Position numbers and translations under genes: made by a program
The notes under the pieces: model-generated
Told to the model about the DNA's origin: nothing
The model's database searches: none
The model's input: only the letters and a program-made list of their open reading frames with translations
Source of the DNA: an uncultured Clostridia bacterium
Lineage (GTDB): Bacteria > Bacillota > Clostridia > Christensenellales > Borkfalkiaceae
Reading direction: 5' to 3'
NCBI GenBank assembly: GCA_947629575.1
Contig: CANREF010000019.1
Location: 1 to 34,639 of the forward strand
Length of the DNA: 34,639 bases
Shown here: positions 16,812-24,878 of the stretch, in pieces
How the letters are laid out: every line of letters begins with the position of its first letter
How positions within the stretch are numbered: the first letter of the stretch is position 1

Positions 16812-18200
16812 ATGAAAAAGTTTTGCGTTTTACTTATGTCCTCTATCATGGCGGCAACGCTCGCCCTTTCCTGCGCCTGCTCGATCGACACGGGAGGCGG
16901 GAACGAGAACAACACGCCCGAGCCGGAAGAACCTCCCGTAGTCAACGAGGGGGCGGAGGTCGAACTCACCGTGGGGACGCTCTCCTATTCGGACGAGCGC
17001 ACCCTCATCAACCGTTGGATCAACCGCTTCAATAAGGATCATCCCGAGGTCAACATCAAGCTCACCCACCAAATGCAGGGAATGCCCGATACGACCCTTT
17101 GGGAGAGCGCGGGGAACATGCCCGACATCATGTGGACGGCGGGAGACCAGCATTCCCCCTATTCGGGCTATTATCACTACTTCCAGGACCTCTCCGATGA
17201 AGAGAAATTCCCCGGAAGCGCGGAATTTTTCTCGGGCTTCTACGATTCCCTCATCGACAGTACCCACTTCGACAATACGGACAAGGGGATCTGGTTCGTC
17301 CCGCGCGACTATAACCGTCTCGTGATCTACATCAATAAGACGGCGTTCGCGGAGGCGGGGGTCGATCTTCCCTCCAATAATTGGACGTGGACGGAGTTCA
17401 TCGACATCTGCAACCGCCTTATGGACAAAGGCGCAAAGAAGGCGATCGAGTGGAAGCAGTGGAGACCGGTGTATACCACGATGCTCCGCAACTTCGGCGG
17501 GAAATATCTCAACGACGACGGATCTCTCGCCATCGACAGCGAAGAGACCGCAGCCTGCGTCGATTTCTATCAGAAATTTTACAACACGACCCGTTCGGAT
17601 ACCGACAACGTGGTGGGGCTTGCCATTCCCGGCGAAGGGACTGCCTTCAAGGCCTACCCGGGCTCGGTGATAGGCAGCGTTCCCATGGTGGTGGACGTCC
17701 GTCCTCAGCTTCCCGCCTACATGGCGGCGGCGAGCAACGGCGAATGGGAGCTGGAAGCCCGTTCCTTCCCCAACTACGTCCAGCCCGACGGCTCGGCGGG
17801 TTACGTCGGCGCGGGGTGCAGCGGCTACGGCATTTCCAAAGTTTGCACGGATGAGAAGAAACTCGAATGGGCTTGGAAATTCCTCAAATGGTGCATGTCC
17901 GAAGAGGGGTACGAAGTCGTGAGCAACCTCGGGAACATCGTTCCCGCCCTCACCTCCCTGCGCGACAGCGGTTCGTGGAGAGAGTACGATTATTACGGCG
18001 CAACGGTCGACGCGGCGGCGTTCGTCGATCTCGACAACGGTGCGCAGAGCATTTTCCTCAACTATCAGAACAGCCTTCCCGTCTCCAAGCAGGATGACTT
18101 CATTTTGCGGGTGGACGACTTCTGGAAGGACGTCCGCACGAAGAGTTATGCGGACGCTGTGGAGACTCTCAGACAGGCATATTCCGCACTCATGAAGTGA
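16812..18200 (+). CDS. ABC transporter solute-binding lipoprotein, sugar type (family 1)
   Basis: Captures an oligosaccharide outside the cell and delivers it to the two permeases that follow. The lipid-attachment cysteine is C21 or C23 (LSCAC). Next comes an acidic Pro-rich linker, then the type-1 binding fold opening with LTVGTLSYSDERTLINRW and NKDHPEVNIKL. Later signs are the hinge-region NWTWTEFIDICNRL and the C-terminal WAWKFLKWCMSEEGYE typical of sugar-binding proteins. I chose the ATG at 16812 because TAGGAG, which includes the stop codon of the previous gene, lies 8 bases upstream; an in-frame ATG at 16683 would overlap the previous gene by 119 bases and bury the signal peptide. Length is 462 residues, normal for the family. 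The many aromatic residues fit a sugar ligand. Confidence 0.92.
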   Translation: MKKFCVLLMSSIMAATLALSCACSIDTGGGNENNTPEPEEPPVVNEGAEVELTVGTLSYSDERTLINRWINRFNKDHPEVNIKLTHQMQGMPDTTLWESAGNMPDIMWTAGDQHSPYSGYYHYFQDLSDEEKFPGSAEFFSGFYDSLIDSTHFDNTDKGIWFVPRDYNRLVIYINKTAFAEAGVDLPSNNWTWTEFIDICNRLMDKGAKKAIEWKQWRPVYTTMLRNFGGKYLNDDGSLAIDSEETAACVDFYQKFYNTTRSDTDNVVGLAIPGEGTAFKAYPGSVIGSVPMVVDVRPQLPAYMAAASNGEWELEARSFPNYVQPDGSAGYVGAGCSGYGISKVCTDEKKLEWAWKFLKWCMSEEGYEVVSNLGNIVPALTSLRDSGSWREYDYYGATVDAAAFVDLDNGAQSIFLNYQNSLPVSKQDDFILRVDDFWKDVRTKSYADAVETLRQAYSALMK

Positions 18201-18217
18201 TCGGAAAGGGGGTGAAG

Positions 18218-19132
18218 ATGACTTCAAGTACAAAGAAGAAGCTAAGGCGCAACATCGAGGGATACCTCTATGTATTGCCCGTCATTCTCGGAGTACTGAT
18301 CTTTACGGCGTTCCCCGTGATCTATGCGTTTGTGTGCAGCTTTTTCGAGACGCCGCTCAAACCGATCGGGGAAGGATTCGACCACTTCGTCGGGCTGGGG
18401 AACTACTTCAAGAGTTTTTCGGACGCCTATTACAGCAGGAAGTTCTTCACTTCGCTCGGCGTGACCTTCCTCTATGCCGCGACCTATATCCCGATCAGTC
18501 TCGTCCTCTCCTTCCTGCTTGCCGTGTTTCTCAACAAGCAAGTCAAGGGAATGCGCTTTTTCAGGGTGCTCTACTATCTGCCCGTTCTGCTTCCCGCAGT
18601 GTGTACGGGCATGCTGTGGAACCGTATCACCGATCCCTATTACGGCGTGATCACCAAGGCGCTTCAGAACATCGGGATCAATTGGAGTTGGTTCGAACTG
18701 CCCCAAACGAGCATGGTGTCCTTTGAGTTCATCAGTCTCTTTACGTTGGGCGGGAACATGATCCTGTGGCTCGCGCAGCTGAAAAACGTTCCCAAGTCTT
18801 TGTATGAGAGCGCCACGCTCGACGGTGCGGGGAAGTTCCGCCAGCTTGTCAGTATCACCGTTCCCATCTGCACGCCCATGATCCTCTACAACGTCATCAT
18901 GAGCATCATCGGCGTCATGCAGACCTATTCGCAGGTGCTCACCCTCACGGGGTCGAAGGGCTCGGGGTTGGAAGACAGTTTACTGTTCTACGTGTTCAAT
19001 ATCTACGATAACCGCGTTACGCACTTCGGCTATGCCTGCGCACTGAGTTTCATTCTGTTCGCCATCATCGGCGCGCTCACCGCGGTCGTGATGAAGACGA
19101 GCAAGTGGGTGTATTACACGGAGGAGGGTTGA
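18218..19132 (+). CDS. ABC sugar transporter permease, MalF/UgpA type
   Basis: First membrane channel subunit of the importer. It has six predicted membrane spans (the first at about residues 16-42) and the cytoplasmic EAA loop ESATLDGAG (197-205) that docks to the ATPase. Sequence such as FRVLYYLPVLLP and the TLDGAGKFRQLVSITVP loop are diagnostic of the MalF-like permease family. The start is set at ATG 18218 behind AAGGGGG; an in-frame GTG at 18197 overlapping the previous stop has no ribosome binding site. Its 3' end is one base before the next permease gene. No ATPase gene is present in the window, so the transporter presumably uses a shared MsmX/MsiK-like ATPase encoded elsewhere, as is common in Firmicutes. 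Confidence 0.95.
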   Translation: MTSSTKKKLRRNIEGYLYVLPVILGVLIFTAFPVIYAFVCSFFETPLKPIGEGFDHFVGLGNYFKSFSDAYYSRKFFTSLGVTFLYAATYIPISLVLSFLLAVFLNKQVKGMRFFRVLYYLPVLLPAVCTGMLWNRITDPYYGVITKALQNIGINWSWFELPQTSMVSFEFISLFTLGGNMILWLAQLKNVPKSLYESATLDGAGKFRQLVSITVPICTPMILYNVIMSIIGVMQTYSQVLTLTGSKGSGLEDSLLFYVFNIYDNRVTHFGYACALSFILFAIIGALTAVVMKTSKWVYYTEEG

Positions 19133-19133
19133 T

Positions 19134-20048
19134 ATGCAGGAAGAAAACATCCCCGTTCTCCCTTCCCAAGAAGGAGCGGAAGCGGCCGCTCGCACCAAAA
19201 AGCGCGCCGCGACGGTCAAAATCGTGCGCTTGGCGGTGGATTATCTGTTTCTCATCGCGCTCGCGGCGGTCTTTCTGTTCCCCTTCTTCGTGATGATCTG
19301 TCTGAGCATCCTTCCCGACAAGGACATTTACCGCCAAGTGCTCTTTACCTCCTCGGGCGTCATCAACTTCGGGACTTATACGAAGATCCTGTCGGGTGGC
19401 TCGAAGTATCTTTCCTATCTCGGGAATACCCTCATTGTGGCGGCGATCACGACGGTGGGAATTCCGCTCGTGAGTTCCCTCTGCGCCTATGGGTTTGCGA
19501 AAATGGAATTTGCGGGGAAGGAAGTCGTGTTCGGGATCGTCCTTGCAACGATGATGATCCCCGCGGTCATCAGCTTGGTCCCGCTCTACACCCTGTATGC
19601 GCGGTTCGGCTGGCTGGACACCCTCTTTCCGATGTGGGTCCCTTCCCTCTTCGGAGGGGGCGCGACGAACATCTTCCTCATGCGGCAGTTCATGCGAGGA
19701 ATTCCCAACGACATGATCAAGGCGGCGCAGCTCGACGGGGCGAATTCTTTCGTGATCTATTTCCGTCTCATGCTCCCGCTCTGTCTGCCCATTCTGCTCT
19801 ATGTGGCGGTGCAGTCCTTCCTCGGCGCATGGAACGACTTCATGACCCCGTTCACCTATCTGAGCGTCGGTTCTAAGCACATCACGCTCGCGCTCGGCGT
19901 GTACTACGATTACACCAACAGTTCCCAGACCCTCGCGAACGAGGCGATGGCGGCGGGCGTCATCATGACCCTGCCCTGCGCAGTCATCTTCTTCTGCTTC
20001 CAGAAGTATCTCATCGACGGCGTTGCAGTCACGGGAATGAAGGATTGA
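19134..20048 (+). CDS. ABC sugar transporter permease, MalG type
   Basis: Second channel subunit of the importer. A short basic N-terminus (RTKKRAATVK) precedes six predicted membrane spans. The EAA loop KAAQLDGAN is at residues 196-204 and the C-terminus DGVAVTGMKD is the usual end of MalG-type permeases. Gene spacing of one base after the MalF-type gene and seven bases before the next gene shows it belongs to the same transcript. 304 residues is slightly longer than the usual 275-285 because of the N-terminal extension. Confidence 0.95.
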   Translation: MQEENIPVLPSQEGAEAAARTKKRAATVKIVRLAVDYLFLIALAAVFLFPFFVMICLSILPDKDIYRQVLFTSSGVINFGTYTKILSGGSKYLSYLGNTLIVAAITTVGIPLVSSLCAYGFAKMEFAGKEVVFGIVLATMMIPAVISLVPLYTLYARFGWLDTLFPMWVPSLFGGGATNIFLMRQFMRGIPNDMIKAAQLDGANSFVIYFRLMLPLCLPILLYVAVQSFLGAWNDFMTPFTYLSVGSKHITLALGVYYDYTNSSQTLANEAMAAGVIMTLPCAVIFFCFQKYLIDGVAVTGMKD

Positions 20049-20055
20049 GGTAAAC

Positions 20056-22398
20056 ATGAAACATCGAATCGGAAAAATCATCTCTGCGCCGCTCTCCCTT
20101 TTCACGGCGGCCGCCCTGTGCGTCGCCTGTACTCCTTCAGAGAGCGGAAAGCAAGACCCTCCCGATCTTTCCCCCAAAGAGGAATACGTCGCCTACGACT
20201 ATACGCCCGTCCATACTTCTACCGATCGGAACATCGGCTTTTACAGCTCGGACAGTTCTCTCAACACCGTGCTGAACGATTTCCGCGAGCGGCACATGCG
20301 GGATACAGAAAACCGCATCCACACCCATCCCGTCGGCGCGGGAGGGACTGCGTGGAAGGAATGGGAAGCGATGACGGGTTCGTGGTGGGACGCTTCCGCC
20401 GAAAACGGCACTATGTCGAGGGGATACGCCACCAAAGACTTGGTGAAGGCGTGGCTGCTTTCCCCCGTGCAGGACGGACAGGGCTACATCTGGCGGGACG
20501 AAGGCGGCGACATCGCCGATTGGTCTATGGGCTGGGAATTTCCCGACTACCGCACGGGCGGGAAGGGCTGGCTGTTCGACGAAGGCGAAGAGGGCTGGAC
20601 GGTCTCGGGCGGAACGCCCTCCGTCTCCTCCTCTCATCTCAACATCTCGGCGGAAGGGGCGGAGGAGATCGTCTTGACTTCTCCCGAATTTTCCTGCATG
20701 ACGGCGGCGACGCCCTTCCTCCGCACGGCGTTTTCGTGGACGCCTTCGGCGGGGGACGTGGAAGATCTGTACCTCTACTACCGCACGAGCGATTCGCCCG
20801 AGTGGTCGGAAGAACACAAGGTCTCCTTCTCGGAATTCTGCACCCGCGGCTTTTCGATCGGTGGGGGCGGGGTGCGCGAATCGGGATATTTCTTCCCCAT
20901 GTATCTTCTCGAAGATTGGGGGTTCACCGCGGGCGGCTACGGCGCGCGGTCGATCACGGGGGTCAAATTCGTATTGAAAGGGGCGGCGGGGAAGCCCTTG
21001 AGCGGAACGCTCTCCTTCGACTATATCGCCACCGAATACGACGACCGCCAGCCCCTCAATAACTGCAACTATCTCATCGCCGCGCAGGAACTTCTCTCCT
21101 TCTCGCAGGAGGAGGATACCCTGCAAACAGTTCTTCCCTATGCCCGCCGCGCGATGAATTTCCTCCTTGACGCATTGGAGGGAAGGGAAGGGCTCATCTC
21201 GACCGCCTACCTTGCGGGTCACTATAACGACGGCTACAAGGCGGACGGAACGGGCATCGGCGACGGCTATTGGGACGTGCTCGCCTTCCCCAAAGTCAAC
21301 CTCTACTGCAATATCTCCTATTACAACGCGATCGAAGCGATGCTCTACCTCGAGGAAATGGCGAAGGCACACGGGCTTACCGCTTCGGCGGAACGCACGA
21401 AAAACGCCGCCATGGACGGCACGGTGGAATACGCCGAGACGGTGGAGAGCCTTCTTGCCCTCAAAGAGCGCTGCAAGGAACGCATCCAAAGGGAATTCTG
21501 GAACGAAAAGACGGGCAGATTCCACGTCGGGATCTACGACGACGGAACGGGCCGTCCGCAGGACCACGGCTATCTCATGTTCAACGAACAGGTGATCGAG
21601 AGCGGGATCGCGACAGAGGAGCAGACTGCTTCCGTCATGAGCTGGATCAACGGGACCCGCACGGTGGCGGGGGACGACAGCCGCGGAGAGGACATCTACC
21701 GCTACGAATTCGCGCCCCGCTTCAATACGGGGGAGATCGGGAGCGATTTCTTCTTCGGGTACAGCGCCCTCTTCGACGGGAACGTGCAGAACGGCGGGAC
21801 TGCCCTCCACCTCGCCTATTACGACCTCGTGGCGCAGGCGGCGGTGGGGAAGGACGCGCTCTCCCTCCGTCTCAACGCCTTCCGCGATTGGTATCTGAAA
21901 GTACTTTCGGCGGGCGGACAGGGAATGAACTTTTACCGCACATACTACAGCGGCAGCGGGATAGGCCTGCAAGGGGGCGGAACGGGCGGCACGGTCGGGC
22001 TCGACTATGAATTTTTGGAAGCCGCGCTCCTCCTTCGCGCCGTTCCCGAAGCGATCTTCTCTCTTCGCGCCACGGCGGACGGAACTTTATGCGTCTCCCC
22101 CGCGCTTCCGAAGGAATACGACTATTTCCGTCTCGAAAACGTGACCTTCGCGGGACACTGGCTGGACGTGACGGTGGGGCAATACTTTGCCTGTATCAGC
22201 GGATTGGAGGAATTCCGCGCGGGAAGCGGCTTGAGCGGCAAGTCCGTCTCGTTCACCTTCCCCAAACCTTCGTTCGATTTTGAAATTTATCTCGACGGCG
22301 TTCGTACAGAGGACTACCGCACCCAAGACGGGCTTGTCACCGTGACCCTGCCTCTCCGCAATGGAAAGGTGGAGATAAAGCCCGCCGCAGTGCAGTGA
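20056..22398 (+). CDS. Surface lipoprotein with six-hairpin-glycosidase-like architecture (paralog B)
   Basis: Paralog of the protein at 14183. Shared blocks in the same order include FYSSD, WKEWEAM, GYIW, the GIGDGYWD motif (residues 400-407), NLYCN, LYLEEM, NGGTALH and a C-terminal beta domain ending in NGKVEIKP. The lipid-attachment cysteine is C25 (CVAC). The linker is shorter than in paralog A and is Pro/Asp-rich instead of Gly-rich. A jelly-roll-like, possibly glycan-binding region lies at about 165-330, before the helical domain. The two copies diverge a good deal between the blocks, which suggests different substrate preferences instead of a recent duplication. It follows the permeases after seven bases. 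Enzyme activity is inferred from the fold-like pattern only, and the family is not one I can name. Confidence 0.75.
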   Translation: MKHRIGKIISAPLSLFTAAALCVACTPSESGKQDPPDLSPKEEYVAYDYTPVHTSTDRNIGFYSSDSSLNTVLNDFRERHMRDTENRIHTHPVGAGGTAWKEWEAMTGSWWDASAENGTMSRGYATKDLVKAWLLSPVQDGQGYIWRDEGGDIADWSMGWEFPDYRTGGKGWLFDEGEEGWTVSGGTPSVSSSHLNISAEGAEEIVLTSPEFSCMTAATPFLRTAFSWTPSAGDVEDLYLYYRTSDSPEWSEEHKVSFSEFCTRGFSIGGGGVRESGYFFPMYLLEDWGFTAGGYGARSITGVKFVLKGAAGKPLSGTLSFDYIATEYDDRQPLNNCNYLIAAQELLSFSQEEDTLQTVLPYARRAMNFLLDALEGREGLISTAYLAGHYNDGYKADGTGIGDGYWDVLAFPKVNLYCNISYYNAIEAMLYLEEMAKAHGLTASAERTKNAAMDGTVEYAETVESLLALKERCKERIQREFWNEKTGRFHVGIYDDGTGRPQDHGYLMFNEQVIESGIATEEQTASVMSWINGTRTVAGDDSRGEDIYRYEFAPRFNTGEIGSDFFFGYSALFDGNVQNGGTALHLAYYDLVAQAAVGKDALSLRLNAFRDWYLKVLSAGGQGMNFYRTYYSGSGIGLQGGGTGGTVGLDYEFLEAALLLRAVPEAIFSLRATADGTLCVSPALPKEYDYFRLENVTFAGHWLDVTVGQYFACISGLEEFRAGSGLSGKSVSFTFPKPSFDFEIYLDGVRTEDYRTQDGLVTVTLPLRNGKVEIKPAAVQ

Positions 22399-22458
22399 CC
22401 GACGGAAAGAGGCATTCGGGAAAATTTAATAAACAATATTTATAAGGAGTAGGAAAAA

Positions 22459-24438
22459 ATGAAGAAGAAACTGTTATTGGCATTACCGCTTGCGTTTGCT
22501 CTGGCATTCAGCTTTACCGCATGCGACAACACGCCCGCTGAGAACAACAACGTCGGAGACGGCGGAACGGGCAGCACCGAGAAATTGCCGCCCGAACAGA
22601 AAGTAACTACCTACGATGTCACGGTCGTAGACGGCACTATCAAGGGAACGGTCTGGAATCATCAGACGGTCGAGGAGAATTCTTCCGTCACCGTCGTCGC
22701 TTATCCCGAATCGGATACGCGCGGCGCATTTGAAGGCTGGACGATCGGCGACGCGACCGAAAAAGTGGGGACTGCGACCGAGTATAAGATCGACAAAGTC
22801 ACTTCCGACATCACCATTACCGCTCACTATGCGGCGGTAGTCACCCCCGAAGTGAAGGAAAAGGTCGCCGTCACCGTCGTCAACGGCACGATCAAAGGGG
22901 AGAACACCAACCAAAACATCTACGACAAGGGGACTTCCGTGACTGTCGTTCCCGATTCCGACAAGGGGACGTTCGAAAAATGGATGAACGGTGAAACGGA
23001 AGCAAGCACGCAGTCCGAATACACCTTCACGGCCGATAGGAGCGTCGTTCTCACGGCGACCTTCGCCGCGGAAGAAGCCAAGCCCAGCGTTTGGAGCGGC
23101 GATTATCCCGACAGCGAACCCGAAGGCTTCCTCGAAGACGAAGCCACCCATTCGTGGCACATCACCTCGGCGGACGCGCTTGCCTTCTGGGCGAACAAGG
23201 TGACCTGCAATGCCGACGGTACAGACAAGAATCTTTCCAGATACAGCGTGCTTGATGAGAGTACCCGTGCGGCTCAGAACGACGACCCGATGAATTATTA
23301 TCATCCCGAACGCGCCTGGACGCTCTACCTCGAAACGGATGTGGATCTCGACGGCTATCCCTGGACGCCCATCAATTCCTCTCAGTGGAGCTTCTGCGGG
23401 CTCACCTTCAACGGGCTCGGGCACACCATTTCCAACCTCTATGTGGAGGCGCAAAATGAAACAACAGCTGGTCTCGGTAATAACAGCGCCGGTTTCTTCG
23501 GTTGTGTCATGAAGGACGACCTTGCCATTCGCAACGTTACGTTTGACGGCGCGCGCATTGTCAGCACAAGTACGTCCAAGCAGAACATGGCCGTTGTACT
23601 CGGTTATGTCAGTCCCAGCTACCACTGGATGGGGGCTGGACAAACCTATTTCGGAACTCCTCAATCCATCATCTTCGATAATGTGCATGTCATCAATTCC
23701 ATTGTCGGCGACGGCAACGCATATAAGGACGGTCTCTTTGTGGGACGTTCCGGTGCATGGATCGAAGACGAACACGACGCGGCTATGTATATGTTCACCA
23801 ACTGCTCGGCTTCCGATTGCACAGTCATCGGTACGAAGTTTGTGGGCGGCTATATCGGCTATGCTTGCCATGGTTCAGACGGTGACATCGCGGTGGGCGG
23901 AACGCTCTCCATTATTGAAATCAGCTGTACGATGACCAATGTTACGCTCATCACTGCCAATGCCTCGAACGATGTAGGTCTCTCTATCCCCGGCACTCTT
24001 GTTTCGGGCGACCATCATCTTACGACGTATCATGGCACCGATCTCAAGGCACATGCCGTGAAGAATATCAAGAAACTTGACCTTCACTGCGGAGCAGGCG
24101 CGATCGTCGGCACGGCCGAAGAGCTGTCAAATGCTATTTGCGATGAAAACTATGAACCCAACAAGACCGAGATCTTCGTTGCATGCGACATCGATATTAC
24201 CAAGATCATTTCCACCCTCGAAGAGAACTTCGAAGCCGATCCCGAAACGAAGCAAGTGATCTATTTGCTCGACGGCGCGCAGATCACGGGCGGGACGATC
24301 GAAGGGATCGAGATCCGCAAGATCAGCGGCGAACGCGATGGCGGCAGCCTTGTCGTTACGAACGAAGCGGGCTCTGCGATCGGCAAGTGGGTCATTGGCG
24401 AAGAAGGCAAGTCCGCTTCCTATGTAGCGAACAACTGA
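22459..24438 (+). CDS. Surface lipoprotein with InlB-type repeats and beta-helix region
   Basis: A lipoprotein signal peptide ends at C22 (TAC). Two repeats of about 75 residues follow (about 51-129 and 137-204), each with V-x-V-V-(D/N)-G-T-I-K-G, a GTF/GAF-E-x-W segment and an ITITAHY/VLTATF ending. This is the pattern of divergent InlB B-repeat/bacterial repeat domains found in surface proteins. From about 290 the sequence (FNGLGHTISNLYVEA, ... AIRNVTFDGARI) fits a right-handed beta-helix with GLUG-like turns. No catalytic motif is evident, so an adhesive or glycan-binding role is more likely than an enzyme. The ribosome binding site AAGGAG is about 8-10 bases upstream. The 60-base gap after the previous gene shows no promoter, making this the last gene of the operon. 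Confidence 0.78.
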   Translation: MKKKLLLALPLAFALAFSFTACDNTPAENNNVGDGGTGSTEKLPPEQKVTTYDVTVVDGTIKGTVWNHQTVEENSSVTVVAYPESDTRGAFEGWTIGDATEKVGTATEYKIDKVTSDITITAHYAAVVTPEVKEKVAVTVVNGTIKGENTNQNIYDKGTSVTVVPDSDKGTFEKWMNGETEASTQSEYTFTADRSVVLTATFAAEEAKPSVWSGDYPDSEPEGFLEDEATHSWHITSADALAFWANKVTCNADGTDKNLSRYSVLDESTRAAQNDDPMNYYHPERAWTLYLETDVDLDGYPWTPINSSQWSFCGLTFNGLGHTISNLYVEAQNETTAGLGNNSAGFFGCVMKDDLAIRNVTFDGARIVSTSTSKQNMAVVLGYVSPSYHWMGAGQTYFGTPQSIIFDNVHVINSIVGDGNAYKDGLFVGRSGAWIEDEHDAAMYMFTNCSASDCTVIGTKFVGGYIGYACHGSDGDIAVGGTLSIIEISCTMTNVTLITANASNDVGLSIPGTLVSGDHHLTTYHGTDLKAHAVKNIKKLDLHCGAGAIVGTAEELSNAICDENYEPNKTEIFVACDIDITKIISTLEENFEADPETKQVIYLLDGAQITGGTIEGIEIRKISGERDGGSLVVTNEAGSAIGKWVIGEEGKSASYVANN

Positions 24439-24458
24439 CCCCACGCCCTCTCGGCGTT

Positions 24459-24655
24459 CGCGTCATTCCGAACAAAATGCCCCGCGTCATTCTGTCCCCC
24501 CCGCGTCATTCTGAGCCGGCAATGTTACATGAAAACCGAGAGCTGTCCTCGAAGAATCTCGCGGGGACAATAGATGCTTCGGGGAGAGCGCAAACGGACT
24601 GCGTAACCGCTCATCGGCTCAGCATGACGCATAGGTGCGGGGCAACATGACGCAT
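24459..24655. repeat. MITE-like nested inverted repeat
   Basis: The left part has three direct copies of CGCGTCATTC (24459-24468, 24483-24492, 24502-24511). The right part has two copies of ATGACGCAT (24624-24632, 24647-24655) in inverted orientation. The inner arms GCGTCATTCTGAGCCG (24503-24518) and CGGCTCAGCATGACGC (24615-24630) are complementary except for one base and enclose about 96 bases. The form fits a non-autonomous mobile or intergenic palindromic repeat. No transposase is present and no clear target duplication was identified. Confidence 0.65.
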
Positions 24656-24774
24656 GGGCGCGGGGCAGCCAAGAGCAGCCCGTTCCCCCCAAGGGGCGCG
24701 GGAAATCCAACAACAAACCTATTTACTCATCCGAAACAGCCCCATCCTCCCCCATGGCTGTACGGATATTATTC

Positions 24775-24811
24775 CCCCCTTCTCCCGCAATGCGCGGGAG
24801 GAGGCAGGGGG
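24775..24811. repeat. Imperfect GC-rich palindrome
   Basis: CTCCCGC (24782-24788) pairs with GCGGGAG (24794-24800). The pairing extends outward through CCCCC (24775-24779) and GGGGG (24807-24811) with an internal bulge. There is no T-tract on either side. Confidence 0.5.
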
Positions 24812-24824
24812 AAACCGATTGGTT

Positions 24825-24860
24825 GCGCGCCCACGCTGAAAGCGTGCGGCGCGCTCTTTA
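24825..24860 (+). terminator. Strong GC hairpin before the pectinase-like gene
   Basis: GCGCGCCCACGC (24825-24836) pairs with GCGTG-C-GGCGCGC (24842-24854) over 12 bp with one bulged C and a TGAAA loop, followed by TCTTTATC. It could end transcription from the left or act as a 5' structure of the gene starting 24 bases later. The T-tract is weak. Confidence 0.45.
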
Positions 24861-24878
24861 TCAAAGAAGAGGTATTTT

